Positions 1 through 9,992 of a DNA stretch of 53,318 bases are shown one piece after another. The translations under genes and the position numbers were made by a program. Source of the DNA: Acetobacter okinawensis JCM 25146 (GTDB lineage: Bacteria; Pseudomonadota; Alphaproteobacteria; Acetobacterales; Acetobacteraceae); assembly GCF_000613865.1 (NCBI RefSeq), contig NZ_BAJU01000014.1, positions 1 through 53,318 of the forward strand, in the 5' to 3' direction. Under the pieces are notes generated by a model, which made no database searches, was not told where the DNA came from, and saw nothing but the letters and a program-made list of their open reading frames with translations. Each line of letters starts with the position of its first letter. The stretch's first letter is position 1.

Positions 1-365
1 CTCTGGCGCCAGAGCTGGATGCAGCCCTTGTGGCTGCGGGCAGGCCCTTTGGCTGGCTGGCTGGTTGTAACCGCAGCCCGCCGGGGCCGTGTTTTGTGGA
101 AGATAAACATGCGGTACGGGCCGTCAATATAGCCGACTGGCAGGCACCGCAGGAAGCGTGGCTGGTTGCGGGCGAGGCCCGGACAGAGCTGCCCTTCCCC
201 TCCGCCATTATGTGCCAGACCAGCCACCCCAGTGTGGAACAGATTGCTGCCGCAGCACTCCGGCGTGTGCGGGGGGAACTCCCGGCACGGGCGGCGCTCC
301 CGGTTTATGTGGACCCACCAGAGGCCAAACTGCCAGCCAGCGGGTTACGGGCTGCTCCCGTCTAA
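1..365 (+). CDS. tsaB: tRNA threonylcarbamoyladenosine biosynthesis protein TsaB, 3' part
   Basis: The window opens inside this gene, so only about the last 120 residues are visible; they are read from position 3 to the TAA at 363-365. TsaB is the TsaD partner in making the N6-threonylcarbamoyl group on adenosine 37 of ANN-decoding tRNAs. The fragment has the usual family tail: a segment of the LAPELDAAL type, a stretch around ATSHPSVEQIA-like residues and a C-terminal PVYVDPPEAKLP-type run (the family often has 'Y.R.P.AK'). Its stop overlaps the rimI start codon (TAATG); a tsaB-rimI pair is common in alphaproteobacteria and supports the call. The 5' part and its promoter lie outside the window. 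Confidence 0.8.
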   Translation, partial: LAPELDAALVAAGRPFGWLAGCNRSPPGPCFVEDKHAVRAVNIADWQAPQEAWLVAGEARTELPFPSAIMCQTSHPSVEQIAAAALRRVRGELPARAALPVYVDPPEAKLPASGLRAAPV

Positions 366-823
366 TGCCTGTGGTGGATGTGCAGTGCGTGGGGGCAGCC
401 CATGCTCAGGTTCTGGCCCGCTTGCATATGCAGTGTTTTGCCACGCAGGAGCAGTGGGACACAGCCGCCATGGCCAGCCTGCTCGGGTCTACCGGGGTTC
501 TGGCCGGGGTTGTGGTGGTGGGGGCAGAACCAGCCGGATTTGTCATGCTGCGCTGTGTTGCGGGGGAGGCGGAAATTCTAACCCTGTGCGTGCTGCCAGA
601 GTACAGGCGGCAGGGGTTGGCCGCGCAACTGGTGGCGTGGGGTCTTGGCCGTAGCGCGGAACAAGGCGCGGATATGGTTTTTCTGGAAGTCTCGGTTGGC
701 AACCCTGCGGCGCAAGAACTGTATGTGCAGGCAGGGTTTGAACAAAAAGGACTACGCAGGGGGTACTACCCCGATGGCTCCGATGCTCTGGTGCTTGGCC
801 GGATGCTGGGGCGGGCGGAGTAG
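365..823 (+). CDS. rimI: ribosomal protein alanine N-acetyltransferase RimI
   Basis: A GNAT-fold acetyltransferase of 152 residues, the normal size for RimI, which acetylates the N-terminal alanine of ribosomal protein S18. Visible motif A is RRQGLA at residues 81-86 (the acetyl-CoA pyrophosphate loop), followed by FLEVSVGNPAAQELY at 107-120, the typical RimI 'LEV..N..A..LY' block, and AGFEQKGLRRGYY. The ATG at 365 overlaps the tsaB stop, indicating translational coupling. It converges with purD; between them a GC-rich hairpin (about 854-870) has no U-tract, so termination there is uncertain. Some GNATs of this shape modify other proteins; the tsaB linkage favours RimI. Confidence 0.85.
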   Translation: MPVVDVQCVGAAHAQVLARLHMQCFATQEQWDTAAMASLLGSTGVLAGVVVVGAEPAGFVMLRCVAGEAEILTLCVLPEYRRQGLAAQLVAWGLGRSAEQGADMVFLEVSVGNPAAQELYVQAGFEQKGLRRGYYPDGSDALVLGRMLGRAE

Positions 824-901
824 GGACCTGCCCGCACCCAATGCTGCGGGCTCGGGGGCCTTACGGCCCCACCCGGATGCTTGGCGTATGGGGCGTTGGT
901 T

Positions 902-2190
902 TTACAGGGCTCGGTTGCCAATATCCGTGCGCCACACGGCCCCATCCCACGTAATGGCCTTAACGCAGCGTAGGCGCGCTGTTGTGCCTCCTGCACAGTG
1001 TCTGCCAGTGCGCATACGGCCAGCACACGACCGCCAGAGACCACCAGATCGCCCGCCATGTCCTGTGTGGTGCCAGCCTGAAAAACCCTGACACCTTCCA
1101 GCGCATTGGCGGTATCCACGCCACGGATCACGGCCCCTTTTTCCGGCGTGCCGGGGTAGCCGCGTGCGGCCATGATCACGCAGACCGATGCTTGGTTGGA
1201 AAAGGTGATGGGGGCTACATCCAGCCGGTCCTCGGCCAGTGCACGCAGGGCAGGCAGCAGGTCCGATGTCAGGCGGGGGAGCAGGGCTTCGGCCTCTGGG
1301 TCGCCAAAGCGCACGTTGTATTCGATCAGTGATGGCCCCTGCTCGGTCAGCATAAGCCCTGCAAAAATAACACCGCGGAACGGCGTGCCCCGGCGCACCA
1401 TTTCACGCAGCATGGGGCGTACCAGCAGGTCCAGTGCGGCTTCCTGCTCTGCCCGGCCAAAGCCTTTGGGGGGGGAGACCGCACCCATGCCGCCGGTATT
1501 TGGCCCTGTATCTCCATCGCCTATGCGCTTGTGGTCCTGTGCGGCTCCAATAAGGCAGGCCGTCTCCCCCGCGCAGAATGCGAAAAGCGAGACCTCCTCC
1601 CCGATCAGGCAATCTTCTATCACCACACTATGGCCCGCATCGCCCAGTGTGTTGCCGGTCATCATGTCCGTAATTGCGGCTTCGGCCTCGGTTACGGTTG
1701 TGGCGACAACAACCCCCTTGCCTGCGGCCAGTCCATCGGCCTTGACCACAATGGGCGCTCCCTTGCGGCGGACGTAAGCAATGGCGGCTGCGGAATCGGT
1801 AAAGCGTTCCCATGCAGCGGTGGGGATACCCGCCGCATCGCATATTTCCTTGGTAAAGCTTTTGCTGCCCTCAAGCTGGGCGGCGGCCTGCGTGGGGCCT
1901 GCACAGGGCAGGCCCGCCAGTGCGCAGGCATCGGCCAGCCCCGCTACCAGTGGCGCTTCGGGGCCGGGGACCACCAGATCAATCTTCTGTTCACGGGCAA
2001 AGGTGACAAGGGCTGCCACGTCATGTGCGCCAATGGGCACGTTGACCCCACAGCGCGCCGTGCCGGGGTTGCCCGGGGCAATGAACAGCGCGGAAAGGGC
2101 GGGGGATTTGGCCAGTGTTTCGGCCATGGCATGTTCGCGGCCGCCTGAGCCTACCAGAAGTACGCGCAATTCTTTTCTCCTGCTGTTCAT
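902..2190 (-). CDS. purD: phosphoribosylamine-glycine ligase PurD (frameshifted near its 3' end)
   Basis: GAR synthetase joins glycine to 5-phosphoribosylamine with ATP, step two of de novo purine synthesis in the cytoplasm. From the ATG at 2188-2190 the protein starts MNSRRKELRVLLVGSGGREHA, the family N-terminus, followed by an ATP-grasp core with GPEAPLVAG, VVKADGLAAGKGV, GPNTGGMGA and EYNVRFGDPEAE. The last residues break: the open frame runs on into unrelated sequence past position 766, whereas one base added near 962-964 restores the usual ending (…KAITWDGAVWRTDIGNRAL) and a stop at 902-904. I take the gene as full length with a one-base deletion. It is divergent from xseA, with 43 bases between the start codons. 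Confidence 0.9.
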
Positions 2191-2233
2191 GTCTGCTCTT
2201 TCAGGGCGAGCGTCTGTAGCATAGGTTAGGCGG

Positions 2234-3683
2234 ATGCACGAAGAGTTTGGAGCCGCCCCCCCTTCTGGCGGCAATGTCCCTGAATATACGGTTTCGGAAA
2301 TTTCCGGCGCAATCCGGCGTACGCTCGAAGGCTCGTTCAGTCGCGTGCGTGTGCGGGGCGAAATTACGGAGTTCAAACGCTACCCCTCCGGGCATCTTTA
2401 TTTTTCGCTCAAGGATGAGCAGGGCAAGATTTCCGGCGTGGTCTGGCGCGGCAGTGTCAGTCGTCTTGGTCTGGTGCCAGAGAACGGGCTGGAAATTATT
2501 GCAACCGGCAAGGTCTCTTCCTACGGCGAGCGCTCAAGCTACCAGCTGGTGGTCGAGCGTATGGAATATGCGGGCGAGGGTGCTCTGCTGGCCCGCATCG
2601 AGCGCCTGCGCATCCGGCTGGGGGAGGAGGGTCTGTTTGACCCCGCCCGCAAACAGCCCATCCCCCTGCTGCCCCGCGTGATCGGTGTTGTCACATCCGC
2701 TCAGGGGGCTGTGCTGCATGATATCTGTACCACACTCCAGCGGCGCTTCCCCCGCCCTGTGGTGGTGTGGCCCGTACCAGTGCAGGGCGAGGGGGCTGCC
2801 GCCCAGATTGTGGCCGCCATTAACGGGTTTTCCGCGCTTGACGGTGCAGGGGCTGTGCCGCGACCGGATGTGGTGATTGTGGCGCGCGGCGGTGGCTCGC
2901 TTGAAGACCTGATGGCTTTTAATGATGAGGGCGTGGTCAGGGCAGCGGCGGCCTGCTCCATCCCCCTGATCTCGGCCGTGGGGCATGAGACCGATACAAC
3001 CCTGATCGACTTTGCATCTGATCGGCGTGCCCCTACCCCCACGGCGGCAGCGGAAATGGCCGTACCTGTGCGGAGCGAACTGCTGGCCGAAATTGCGCAC
3101 CGCGCTGCGCGTGCAACCGGCGCTCTGGCCCGGCAGTTGCAGACTGCCCGCCTGCGGTTGGACAGGGCCGCCGCCGCCCTGCCGGACCTGCCCACCCTTG
3201 TGCAGACCGCACGCATGCAGCTTGATGATAGAGGGCGCAGGCTGGATGTGGCCCTGCCCGCCCTTGTGCGCAGGCGCAAGGCAGATCTGGTTGGGGGTGG
3301 AGCGGCATATGCCTGCGGTGGAAACCCTTCTGTCAGGTCGTAGAACACGGCTTGCCGTGCTGGGGGGCGCTTTTGCCGGAGGGATGCAGCACAGCCTGCA
3401 ACGGCAGGAAGTCAGGCTTGGCCGGTGTAGGGTGTCCCCCGCTCCGCTTATGGCCCTGTTACGTGAGCGACGTATTGCGCTAGGGGGGGCGGCCGGACAG
3501 CTTGAGGCCGTATCCCCGCTTGCGGTGCTGGCGCGTGGTTATGCTTTGGTTACGGCTGATGGCCACCCTGTGACAAAAGCCGCGGACCTGAAGAGTGGCC
3601 AGCAGGTTGATCTGACATTTGGGGACGGAGCCTGCCATGCCGTTATTGGGGGGCGACCGGTACAGGGGCTTTTGGACCTGTAA
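2234..3683 (+). CDS. xseA: exodeoxyribonuclease VII large subunit XseA (frameshifted)
   Basis: The large, catalytic subunit of exonuclease VII, which degrades single-stranded DNA to oligonucleotides. An N-terminal OB fold (VRVRGEITEFKRYPSGHLYF) is followed by the nuclease core with VVIVARGGGSLEDL at about 213-226 and AVGHETDTTLIDF at about 247-259, both hallmark motifs, then a helical/coiled-coil region. The reading frame breaks at the G5 run at 3293-3297; removing one G joins it to the second part, which ends with the standard C-terminal block (SPLAVLARGYALV). Total length (about 482 aa) is normal once repaired. The xseB small subunit is not in this window. Confidence 0.9.
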
Positions 3684-3782
3684 GCGCCCTGTTGGGTACA
3701 GGCCGGCAATCGGGTTATGCTGGCTGCTCCTTGCAACCGTGTGGGCAAACGCCACCCACAACGTGCGGAAAGACCAAAGCGT

Positions 3783-4124
3783 ATGTCCATACCTGTTCGT
3801 ATGAAGGTTCTGGCTTCTGGCTTGCTGCTTGGCCTGCTGGCCGGCTGCGCCAGCCAGCCCTCCCGCATTCCTCCCCAGAGCTTTGCGCCGGGGTTGAGTG
3901 GGGAGAGCCCACCCCCAGCGAATGAAAGCCAATTGGTGAACGACCCCTCCGCCCCCACCAATACGCCTCTGTGCGGAACGGCTGCGCGGGAGGCCATGGC
4001 CATGGCGGTGCAGAACTACCCCCAGCCCCTTGCTTTGGGGGGAAGTTGCGTGCGCAATGCATGCTTTAACACCCAGACAGGCACCTACATTGCTGCCGAT
4101 GGCACACAGCGGATCTGCCGTTAG
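3783..4124 (+). CDS. small lipoprotein of unknown function
   Basis: A protein of 113 residues with a clear lipoprotein signal: a basic N-terminus (MSIPVRMK), a Leu/Gly-rich hydrophobic stretch and the lipobox LLAGC with the acylated Cys at residue 22. The mature part is Pro/Ser-rich and then carries three more cysteines, including SCVRNAC and the final ICR, so disulfides in the periplasm are possible. The start at 3783 was chosen because it places the basic n-region directly before the hydrophobic core; an upstream in-frame start at 3717 would add 22 residues that spoil the signal. It follows xseA by 99 bases and precedes a tRNA. I do not recognise the family. Confidence 0.65.
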   Translation: MSIPVRMKVLASGLLLGLLAGCASQPSRIPPQSFAPGLSGESPPPANESQLVNDPSAPTNTPLCGTAAREAMAMAVQNYPQPLALGGSCVRNACFNTQTGTYIAADGTQRICR

Positions 4125-4221
4125 ACCCGCAGGAACGCTGCCGCAGCCTGTAATCAACGACAAATGCTGCCAACAAACCCTTTTCCGGGCGGCAATTTGC
4201 TGGTAGGGGAAAAAGCAGTTC

Positions 4222-4308
4222 GCGAGAGTGACGGAACTGGTAGACGTAGTCGACTCAAAATCGACCGCCCTTACGGGCTTAGGGGTTCGAGTCCCCTCTC
4301 TCGCACCA
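4222..4308 (+). tRNA. tRNA-Leu (anticodon CAA)
   Basis: The acceptor arms GCGAGAG (4222-4228) and CTCTCGC (4298-4304) pair fully, followed by A and an encoded CCA (4305-4308). The D-arm holds the AACTGGTAGACG block typical of tRNA-Leu. The anticodon arm GTCGA-CTCAAAA-TCGAC gives anticodon CAA, which reads UUG. A long variable arm (CGCCCTTACGGGCTT region) marks a class II tRNA, and the T-arm is AGGGGTTCGAGTCCCCT. All cloverleaf elements are present. Confidence 0.96.
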
Positions 4309-4339
4309 GAGTTGCCCCTCCCTCTTCTCGGCCAAGGTT

Positions 4340-5512
4340 ATGAACGCCCTTTCCCCTTCCGCTTCGTCCCGTCCGGCCATCCGCCCGCTCAATCCGTGCT
4401 TTTCATCCGGCCCCTGCGCCAAGCGCCCGGGGTGGAACCTTGCTGCACTGTCCAACGCGCTGGTTGGCCGCTCCCACCGTTCGCCAGAAGGGCGCGCACG
4501 GCTGAACGAGGTTATTGTACGCTCCCGCAAAATTCTGGGTGTGCCTGAAGGCTGGCGGGTAGGGATTGTACCCGCCTCCGATACCGGGGCGGTGGAAATG
4601 GCCCTGTGGTCCCTGCTGGGCGAACGCCCGGTGGATGTTCTGGCGTTTGAAAGTTTCTCGGCCCTGTGGGCGCAGGATATTGTGAGCCAGCTCAAGCTGG
4701 ATAACACCCGTGTGCTTAAGGCTGATTATGGCCAGTTGCCTGACCTGTCCGAGGTCAACTGGCGCATGATGTGGTTCTTGCATGGAATGGCACCACCTCT
4801 GGCGTGCGTCTGCCGTCAGGAGATGTTATCCCCGCCGAGCATGAGGGGCTGGTGATCTGCGATGCAACATCCGCAGCCTTTGCCATGGACCTGCCATGGG
4901 ACCGGCTGGATGTGGTGACGTGGTCCTGGCAGAAAGCACTGGGGGGTGAGGCCGCACACGGCATGATCGCCCTTTCTCCCCGTGCGGTGGAGCGGCTGCA
5001 AACCTACAAGGCACCACGCCCGCTGCCCAAGATTTTCCGCATGACAGCCAAGGATGCCCTGATCGAGGGTATTTTCAAGGGCGATACCATCAACACCCCC
5101 TCCATGCTGTGTGTGGAAGATGCGCTGGACAGTCTGCTCTGGGCAGAATCCGTTGGTGGGCTGGAAGGCTCAAGGCGCGCACGCAAGCTAATCTGGCAAC
5201 GGTTGCCGCGTGGGTGCAAAAGACGGACTGGGTCTCTTTTCTGGCAGAAAAGAGGAAGAACGTTCTTCTACCGCGATTTGCCTGTGTATTGTGGCCCCAT
5301 GGTTTTTAGCGCTTGAGCGCGACAGACAGATGGCAACGGTTAAAACCATGCTGTCTGTTCTGGATAAGGAAGGCATTGGTTTTGACCTTGCCAGCTACCG
5401 TGATGCCCCTGTGGGCCTGCGGATATGGGGTGGCGCGACAGTCGAGACGGCCGATGTTGCAGCACTGCTGCCATGGCTGGATTGGGCATTTGCGCTGGTT
5501 GTGCCTGCGTAA
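4340..5512 (+). CDS. serC: phosphoserine aminotransferase SerC (three frameshifts)
   Basis: A PLP aminotransferase converting 3-phosphohydroxypyruvate and glutamate to phosphoserine in serine synthesis. The N-terminus ([15 protein letters not shown]) and [21 protein letters not shown] match the longer alphaproteobacterial SerC type, and [14 protein letters not shown] contains the PLP-binding Lys. The gene is read in three pieces. A base is missing near 4765 (before [14 protein letters not shown]), another near 5170 (before [16 protein letters not shown]) and another near 5250 (before [12 protein letters not shown]), after which the frame continues to the stop at 5510-5512. Each break is a one-base deletion and the family alignment continues on both sides. 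It lies 31 bases after the tRNA and has its own terminator; no serA follows. Confidence 0.85.
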
Positions 5513-5552
5513 CCTGCTCTTTGGTTTAGGTGTGCCTGAACGTCAGTGGTTT

Positions 5553-5587
5553 AAAAAGGCTGTGTGCGTGGCACGCAGCCTTTTTTG
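5553..5587 (+). terminator. rho-independent terminator of serC
   Basis: The stem AAAAAGGCTGTGTGC / GCACGCAGCCTTTTTT, with one G-T pair and a GTG loop, ends in a T6 run about 40 bases after the serC stop. Confidence 0.85.
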
Positions 5588-5667
5588 TGCGGGCGGAGGG
5601 CGAATTTTTTATAAAAACACCTGAATGATACATGCAGTATCATAAAACCACCAAACAGGATGGTACG

Positions 5668-5700
5668 CAAAAAGGGCGGGAGGATTGCTCCCCCCGCCCC
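5668..5700 (-). terminator. terminator of the pnt-adh-aldehyde dehydrogenase operon
   Basis: Read on the minus strand, a GC-rich stem (GGGCGGGGGGA / TCCCGCCC, imperfect) is followed by TTTTTGCG, 28 or so bases after the aldehyde dehydrogenase stop. Confidence 0.75.
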
Positions 5701-5727
5701 TTCTGGTAAGCGCGGTTCAGAAAAACA

Positions 5728-7119
5728 TCAGAACGGTGCGTCAATGTCCACAATATCAATCAGCTTGGCGTTTACAAACTCCTTCAGGCCAAGGCCGAGC
5801 AGTTCGCGGCCAAAGCCCGAGCGTTTGACGCCGCCAAACGGTAGGTCGGCCTTAACCATGGTCGGATGGTTGATGTAAACCATACCTGTATCAATCCGCC
5901 GTGCCAGTTCCGCGCCACGCTCTTCGTCCTTGGTGAAGATGGAACCACCCAGGCCGTAGGGGGAGTCGTTGGCAATTTCAATGGCGTGGTCAGCATCTTT
6001 GGCACGGAAGAGCATGGTCACCGGACCAAAGAATTCCGTGTGGCGGGCTGGGTTGCCCTCTTCCAGATGGCTCAGGATCACCGGGCGGAAGAAACAGCCT
6101 TTGTTGGGCATTTCCAGCGGAATTTCTTCAGCTTTTGCACCCTGTGCCACGGCATCGGCTACCTGCTGTTTAAGACCTTCCACAGCTCCGCGGGAGGATA
6201 GGGGCGGCAGTGTTGTGGCCGGGTCCATCGGGTCGCCCATGCGCAGGGCGGCAATGCCCTTGCGGTACAGATCGACAAATTTGTCGTACACGCCGTCTTC
6301 CACAATCATGCGCTTGGCGTTTACGCACACCTGTCCGCCGTTCCAGTGGCGGCCAAATACGGCCCATTTTACGGCTTTTTCCACATCGGCATCATTGAGC
6401 ACGATCAGGGCATCAGACCCGCCCAGTTCCATGGTGCATTTTTTAAGCGCCAGCCCTGCCTCGGAGGCAACTTTGGCGCCAGCACCTTCGGAGCCGGTCA
6501 GGGCCACGCCGCGGACGCGAATGTCAGCAATGATTTTGGCAAGCTGGTCACGCGTGGGGTAGAGGTTCTGGAAGCCACCTTCAAGCAGCCCTGCGTCATG
6601 CATCAGCTTTTCCATAGCTGCGGCGCACTGCGGTACGTTGGAAGCGTGTTTGAGAATGACCACGTTCCCGGCAGAAAGCTGTGGCGCAATAATCCGCGCG
6701 ACCTGATAGTAGGGGAAGTTCCACGGTTCAATGGCCAGCAGAATGCCCTGTGCCTCGAACACGATCTTGGCGCGCCCTTCCTTGACGGAGGCAAGGGGCA
6801 GTACTTCCGGGGCCAGAAGGCGCTCGGCATTAACAGCATAATATTCAAAAATTGCAGCAGACAGCTCGGTTTCTGCCTTTGCTTCGGCATAGAGCTTGCC
6901 CATTTCCAGCGTCAGCAGCTTGGAGTATTCGTCCACATTGGCGCGCAGGAGGTCGGCAGCTTTTTGCAAAACACGTGCGCGTTCAGCAAAAGATGTGTTT
7001 TTCCATTTTTTGAATGCGGCATGGCCCTTGTCCAGTGCTGCATCCACTTCGGCATCCGTCGGGCTTGGAAAAACCTTGACCTGTTCTTCGGTAAAAGGGT
7101 TTGTCGTTGCGTAAGCCAT
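5728..7119 (-). CDS. NAD(P)-dependent aldehyde dehydrogenase, succinate-semialdehyde type
   Basis: A 463-residue soluble aldehyde dehydrogenase with the full active site: Asn134 in EPWNFP, the general-base Glu231 in MELGGSD, the catalytic Cys265 in [10 protein letters not shown], and the C-terminal [25 protein letters not shown] block. The length and the LPFGG/GRELG ending match the shorter succinate-semialdehyde dehydrogenase group (GabD/Sad) rather than the 500-residue betaine or acetaldehyde enzymes. It is the last gene of the minus-strand operon, 36 bases after the alcohol dehydrogenase, so it may oxidise the aldehyde made by that enzyme. The exact substrate cannot be read from sequence: succinate semialdehyde and short aliphatic aldehydes are both plausible. 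The frame is intact. Confidence 0.85.
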   Translation of the reverse strand: [463 protein letters not shown]

Positions 7120-7155
7120 GGAAAAAATCCTTTTGATTGCGGATATTGAAGGATG

Positions 7156-8184
7156 TCAGTTCCGGAAATCCAGAACAATACGCCCTTCAACGCGACCGTG
7201 TTCAAGATCATCAAATATCTGATTGATGTTTTCAAGCCGGTCAGTCTTTGTAACCGAGGTCACTTTTCCTTCAGCAAAGAAGGAGAGCGCTTCGATCATG
7301 TCCAGCCTTGTCCCCACAATGGAGCCGCGGATGGTAATGGCGTTCATGACCATGTCAAAAATGGAAATGGGGAAATCACCCGGCGGCAGACCATTGAGCA
7401 CCAGCGTACCCCCTGGACGAACATACCCCATGGCCTGAGAAAAGGCCTTGGTGGAAACCGCCGTGATCAAACCCCCATGTGCGCCGCCGACTTCCTTCTG
7501 GATAAAGGCCGCCGGGTCAGTTGTTCTGGCGTTAACGGTGTACGCTGCACCAAGTTTCCGTGCGGTTTCCAGTTTGGCGTCATCAATATCCACTGCGATC
7601 ATGTTCAGGCCCATGGCAACACCATACTGGATGGCCATCTGCCCCAACCCGCCCGCGCCGGATATGGCAACCCAGTTGCCTGCCCGTGTGTCTGTCATTT
7701 TAAGGCCTTTATAGACCGTCAGCCCCGCACACAGGACTGGCGCAACCTTAATGGGGTCAACCCCTTGGGGAATATGGGCAACATAACCGGGGTCCGCCAC
7801 CACATATTCCGCAAAGCAGCCATTAACGGAGTAGCCGGTTTCTTCCTGTTTCTGGCAAAGGGTTTCCCAGCCTGCATAGCAGTGTTCGCAATGACCGCAG
7901 GCGGAATACAGGAAGGGTACACCCACCACATCCCCTTCCTTGACCCAGTCAACATTGCTGCCAACCGCGACTACGGTGCCCACGCCTTCGTGCCCGGGAA
8001 TAAAGGGAAGTGTGGGTTTTTTGGGCCAGTCACCACTGGCTGCGTGCAGGTCCGTATGGCAGACGCCGCAGGCGATCATCTTGACCAGAATCTGGTTGGA
8101 GTTGATGGAGGGAATGTCCAGTTCTTCAAGCGTGAGCGGCTTGCCAAATTCATGGACAACAGCGGCTTTCATCTTGCCTGACAT
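7156..8184 (-). CDS. adhP: zinc-dependent alcohol dehydrogenase, AdhP type
   Basis: A cytosolic medium-chain dehydrogenase of 342 residues that interconverts primary alcohols and aldehydes with NAD. Catalytic zinc ligands are Cys42 (CGVCHTD) and His65-Glu66 (PGHEG), with the third in VLCAGLTVY; the structural zinc has four Cys at 96, 99, 102 and 110. The Rossmann loop SGAGGLGQMA lies near 173-182, with an acidic VDIDD at the end of the second strand, which favours NAD over NADP. The length and KMKAAVVHEFG N-terminus match AdhP. It lies 64 bases after pntB in the same direction, so it is probably co-transcribed with the transhydrogenase and followed by an aldehyde dehydrogenase. Confidence 0.88.
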   Translation of the reverse strand: MSGKMKAAVVHEFGKPLTLEELDIPSINSNQILVKMIACGVCHTDLHAASGDWPKKPTLPFIPGHEGVGTVVAVGSNVDWVKEGDVVGVPFLYSACGHCEHCYAGWETLCQKQEETGYSVNGCFAEYVVADPGYVAHIPQGVDPIKVAPVLCAGLTVYKGLKMTDTRAGNWVAISGAGGLGQMAIQYGVAMGLNMIAVDIDDAKLETARKLGAAYTVNARTTDPAAFIQKEVGGAHGGLITAVSTKAFSQAMGYVRPGGTLVLNGLPPGDFPISIFDMVMNAITIRGSIVGTRLDMIEALSFFAEGKVTSVTKTDRLENINQIFDDLEHGRVEGRIVLDFRN

Positions 8185-8248
8185 AATCTACGCCTTTTGT
8201 TGTAAACAAAAAAACGGGAGGGACCGTCTGGTTCCCTCCAGCTTGCCC

Positions 8249-9662
8249 TCAGGCAGTGCCCAGAGCTTTGACTGCTTCGACCATCTTGGAGAGCACCGCC
8301 TGTGCATCCCCAAAGACCATCGTACAGTTTTTCTGGAAGAACAGCGGGTTCTGCACCCCCGAATACCCGGTGCCAGACCCACGTTTGATGACAAAGACCT
8401 GACGGGCCTTGTAGGCGTTCAGGATCGGCATGCCATAAATGGGGGAGGACTTGTCGGTCAGGGCTTCGGGGTTGACCACGTCGTTCGCGCCAATAATCAG
8501 GCAACGTCGGTGGTGGCAAAGCTGTCGTTAATATCGTCCATATCGCAGATCATGTCGTATGGAACGCCAGCTTCGGCCAGCAGCACGTTCATATGCCCCG
8601 GCATGCGGCCTGCAACGGGGTGGATGGCAAACTTGACATCCACACCATCGGCCACAAGCATTTTAACAAATTCGTACAGCTTCTGCTGTGCCTGTGCGAC
8701 GGCCAGACCATAGCCGGGCACAATAATCACGCTCGAGGCATAACGCATGGAGGTTGCAGCATCCGACGGGTCGGCGGATTTCATTTCCCCTTCCGGTCCC
8801 TTGGCGGAGCTGGCGGTATCCCCAAAGTTGCTGAACAGCACGTTGGTGAGCGAGCGGTTCATGGCCTTGGCCATCAGTGCAGTCAGCAGGGTGCCTGCGG
8901 AGCCCACGACCATACCTGCGATCATCAGCGCGGGGTTGCCCATCACATAGCCTTCAAGCCCCACAGCCAGACCGGTAAAGGCGTTGTAGAGCGAGATCAC
9001 AACCGGCATGTCCGCCCCGCCAATGGGCAGGGTCATGCACACGCCAAACAGCAGTGCGGCAGCAAAGAACAGAATACCCGGCAGCACACCCTGCGGGGTG
9101 GCGTACTGCATGACCGTAAGCGCACCAAGCACAAGCGCAATCAGGAATAGTGCAGCGTTAAAAATGCGCTGGCCGCCAAAACGCACGGGCTTTCTCATCC
9201 GCCCGTCAAGCTTGGCCCATGCGATAATGGAGCCGGTAAAGGAGATACAGCCAATCAGCGCGCCAACAATGGTAACGCTCAGGTGCAGCCCGGACGTGGC
9301 ATGGTCGGACAGAAGGCTGACCGCAGCAAGGGAGGCCGCGGAACCACCGCCCATGCCATTGAAGATGGCAACCATCTGCGGCATGGCGGTCATCTGCACC
9401 GTGCGGCCACGCCAGCCGGTCCACAGGCAGCCCAGCAGCAGGGCCACAACAGCCAGTGCTACGTTAACAAGCAGGTGCGGGCGGGCATCGGGCTGATGTT
9501 GAACAGGTTGAGGAACGTAGCGCCAACCACAAACACCATGCCGTAGCCTGCGGTGACAATGCCCGAGACAGCGGTTACGGGGGAGGACATGGCCTTCAGC
9601 CCGTAAATGAACAGACCCGCGGCAATCAGCCCGCTCAGGCCAACAATATATTCGATCAACAT
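8249..9662 (-). CDS. pntB: NAD(P) transhydrogenase subunit beta PntB (two frameshifts)
   Basis: The beta subunit of the proton-translocating transhydrogenase: membrane helices followed by the NADP-binding domain III, exchanging hydride between NADH and NADP+ at the expense of the proton gradient. The N-terminal segment (MLIEYIVGLSGLIAAGLFIYG) is membrane-spanning; later come NGMGGGSAASLAAV, PGYGLAVAQAQ, IHPVAGRMPGHMNVLLAEA and, near the end, KRGSGTGYSGVQNPLF. Two one-base deletions break it: near 9476-9486 (normal reading SPDARPHLLVNVALAV) and near 8500 (normal reading DVALIIGANDVVNPEAL). The three pieces together cover the whole family length, about 470 residues. One base separates it from pntA2. 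Confidence 0.92.
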
Positions 9663-9663
9663 G

Positions 9664-9992
9664 TTACGGCTGGCCTTTTTTCTCTGGTGTCTGCTTCTGG
9701 CTCGGGCGGAACATGGCCAGCATGCGGTCGGTTACGACATAACCCCCCATCACGTTGCCAGCGCCCAGAAAAACCCCGACAAACCCGATAATCTGCCCCG
9801 TAAGTGTGGTGGCATTGAACAGCGCGTCCAGTGCCCCAACCACCACAATACCGTGGATGAAGTTGGAGCCGGACATGAGCGGCGTATGCAGGATGGAGGC
9901 ACCCGGCTAATTACCACGTAGCCGGTAAATGCGGCCAGCATGAAGATGTAGAGGGCGATAATGAAGGTCATGGATGTTACGGAATCCATCAT
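9664..9992 (-). CDS. pntA2: NAD(P) transhydrogenase alpha subunit part 2 PntA2 (frameshifted)
   Basis: The small membrane subunit carrying the C-terminal helices of the transhydrogenase alpha chain, a separate gene in alphaproteobacteria. From the ATG at 9990-9992 it begins MMDSVTSMTFIIALYIFMLAAF, a membrane helix, and GYVVISRVP. A one-base deletion near 9897-9905 interrupts the frame; repaired, it continues SILHTPLMSGSNFIHGIVVVGAL, the conserved 'HTPLMSG.N.I.GI' block, then two more helices and a basic tail. The ATG overlaps the pntA1 stop (ATGA), so the two are translationally coupled. About 109 residues in total, normal for PntA2. Confidence 0.9.

Noticed and set aside
854..870. Hairpin GGGGCC-TTAC-GGCCCC between rimI and purD as a terminator
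   Set aside because: No T-tract in either direction; it may only be a GC-rich spacer structure.
7153..8181. A 342-codon plus-strand frame opposite the alcohol dehydrogenase
   Set aside because: It is the exact antisense of a well-conserved enzyme and lacks a ribosome-binding site.
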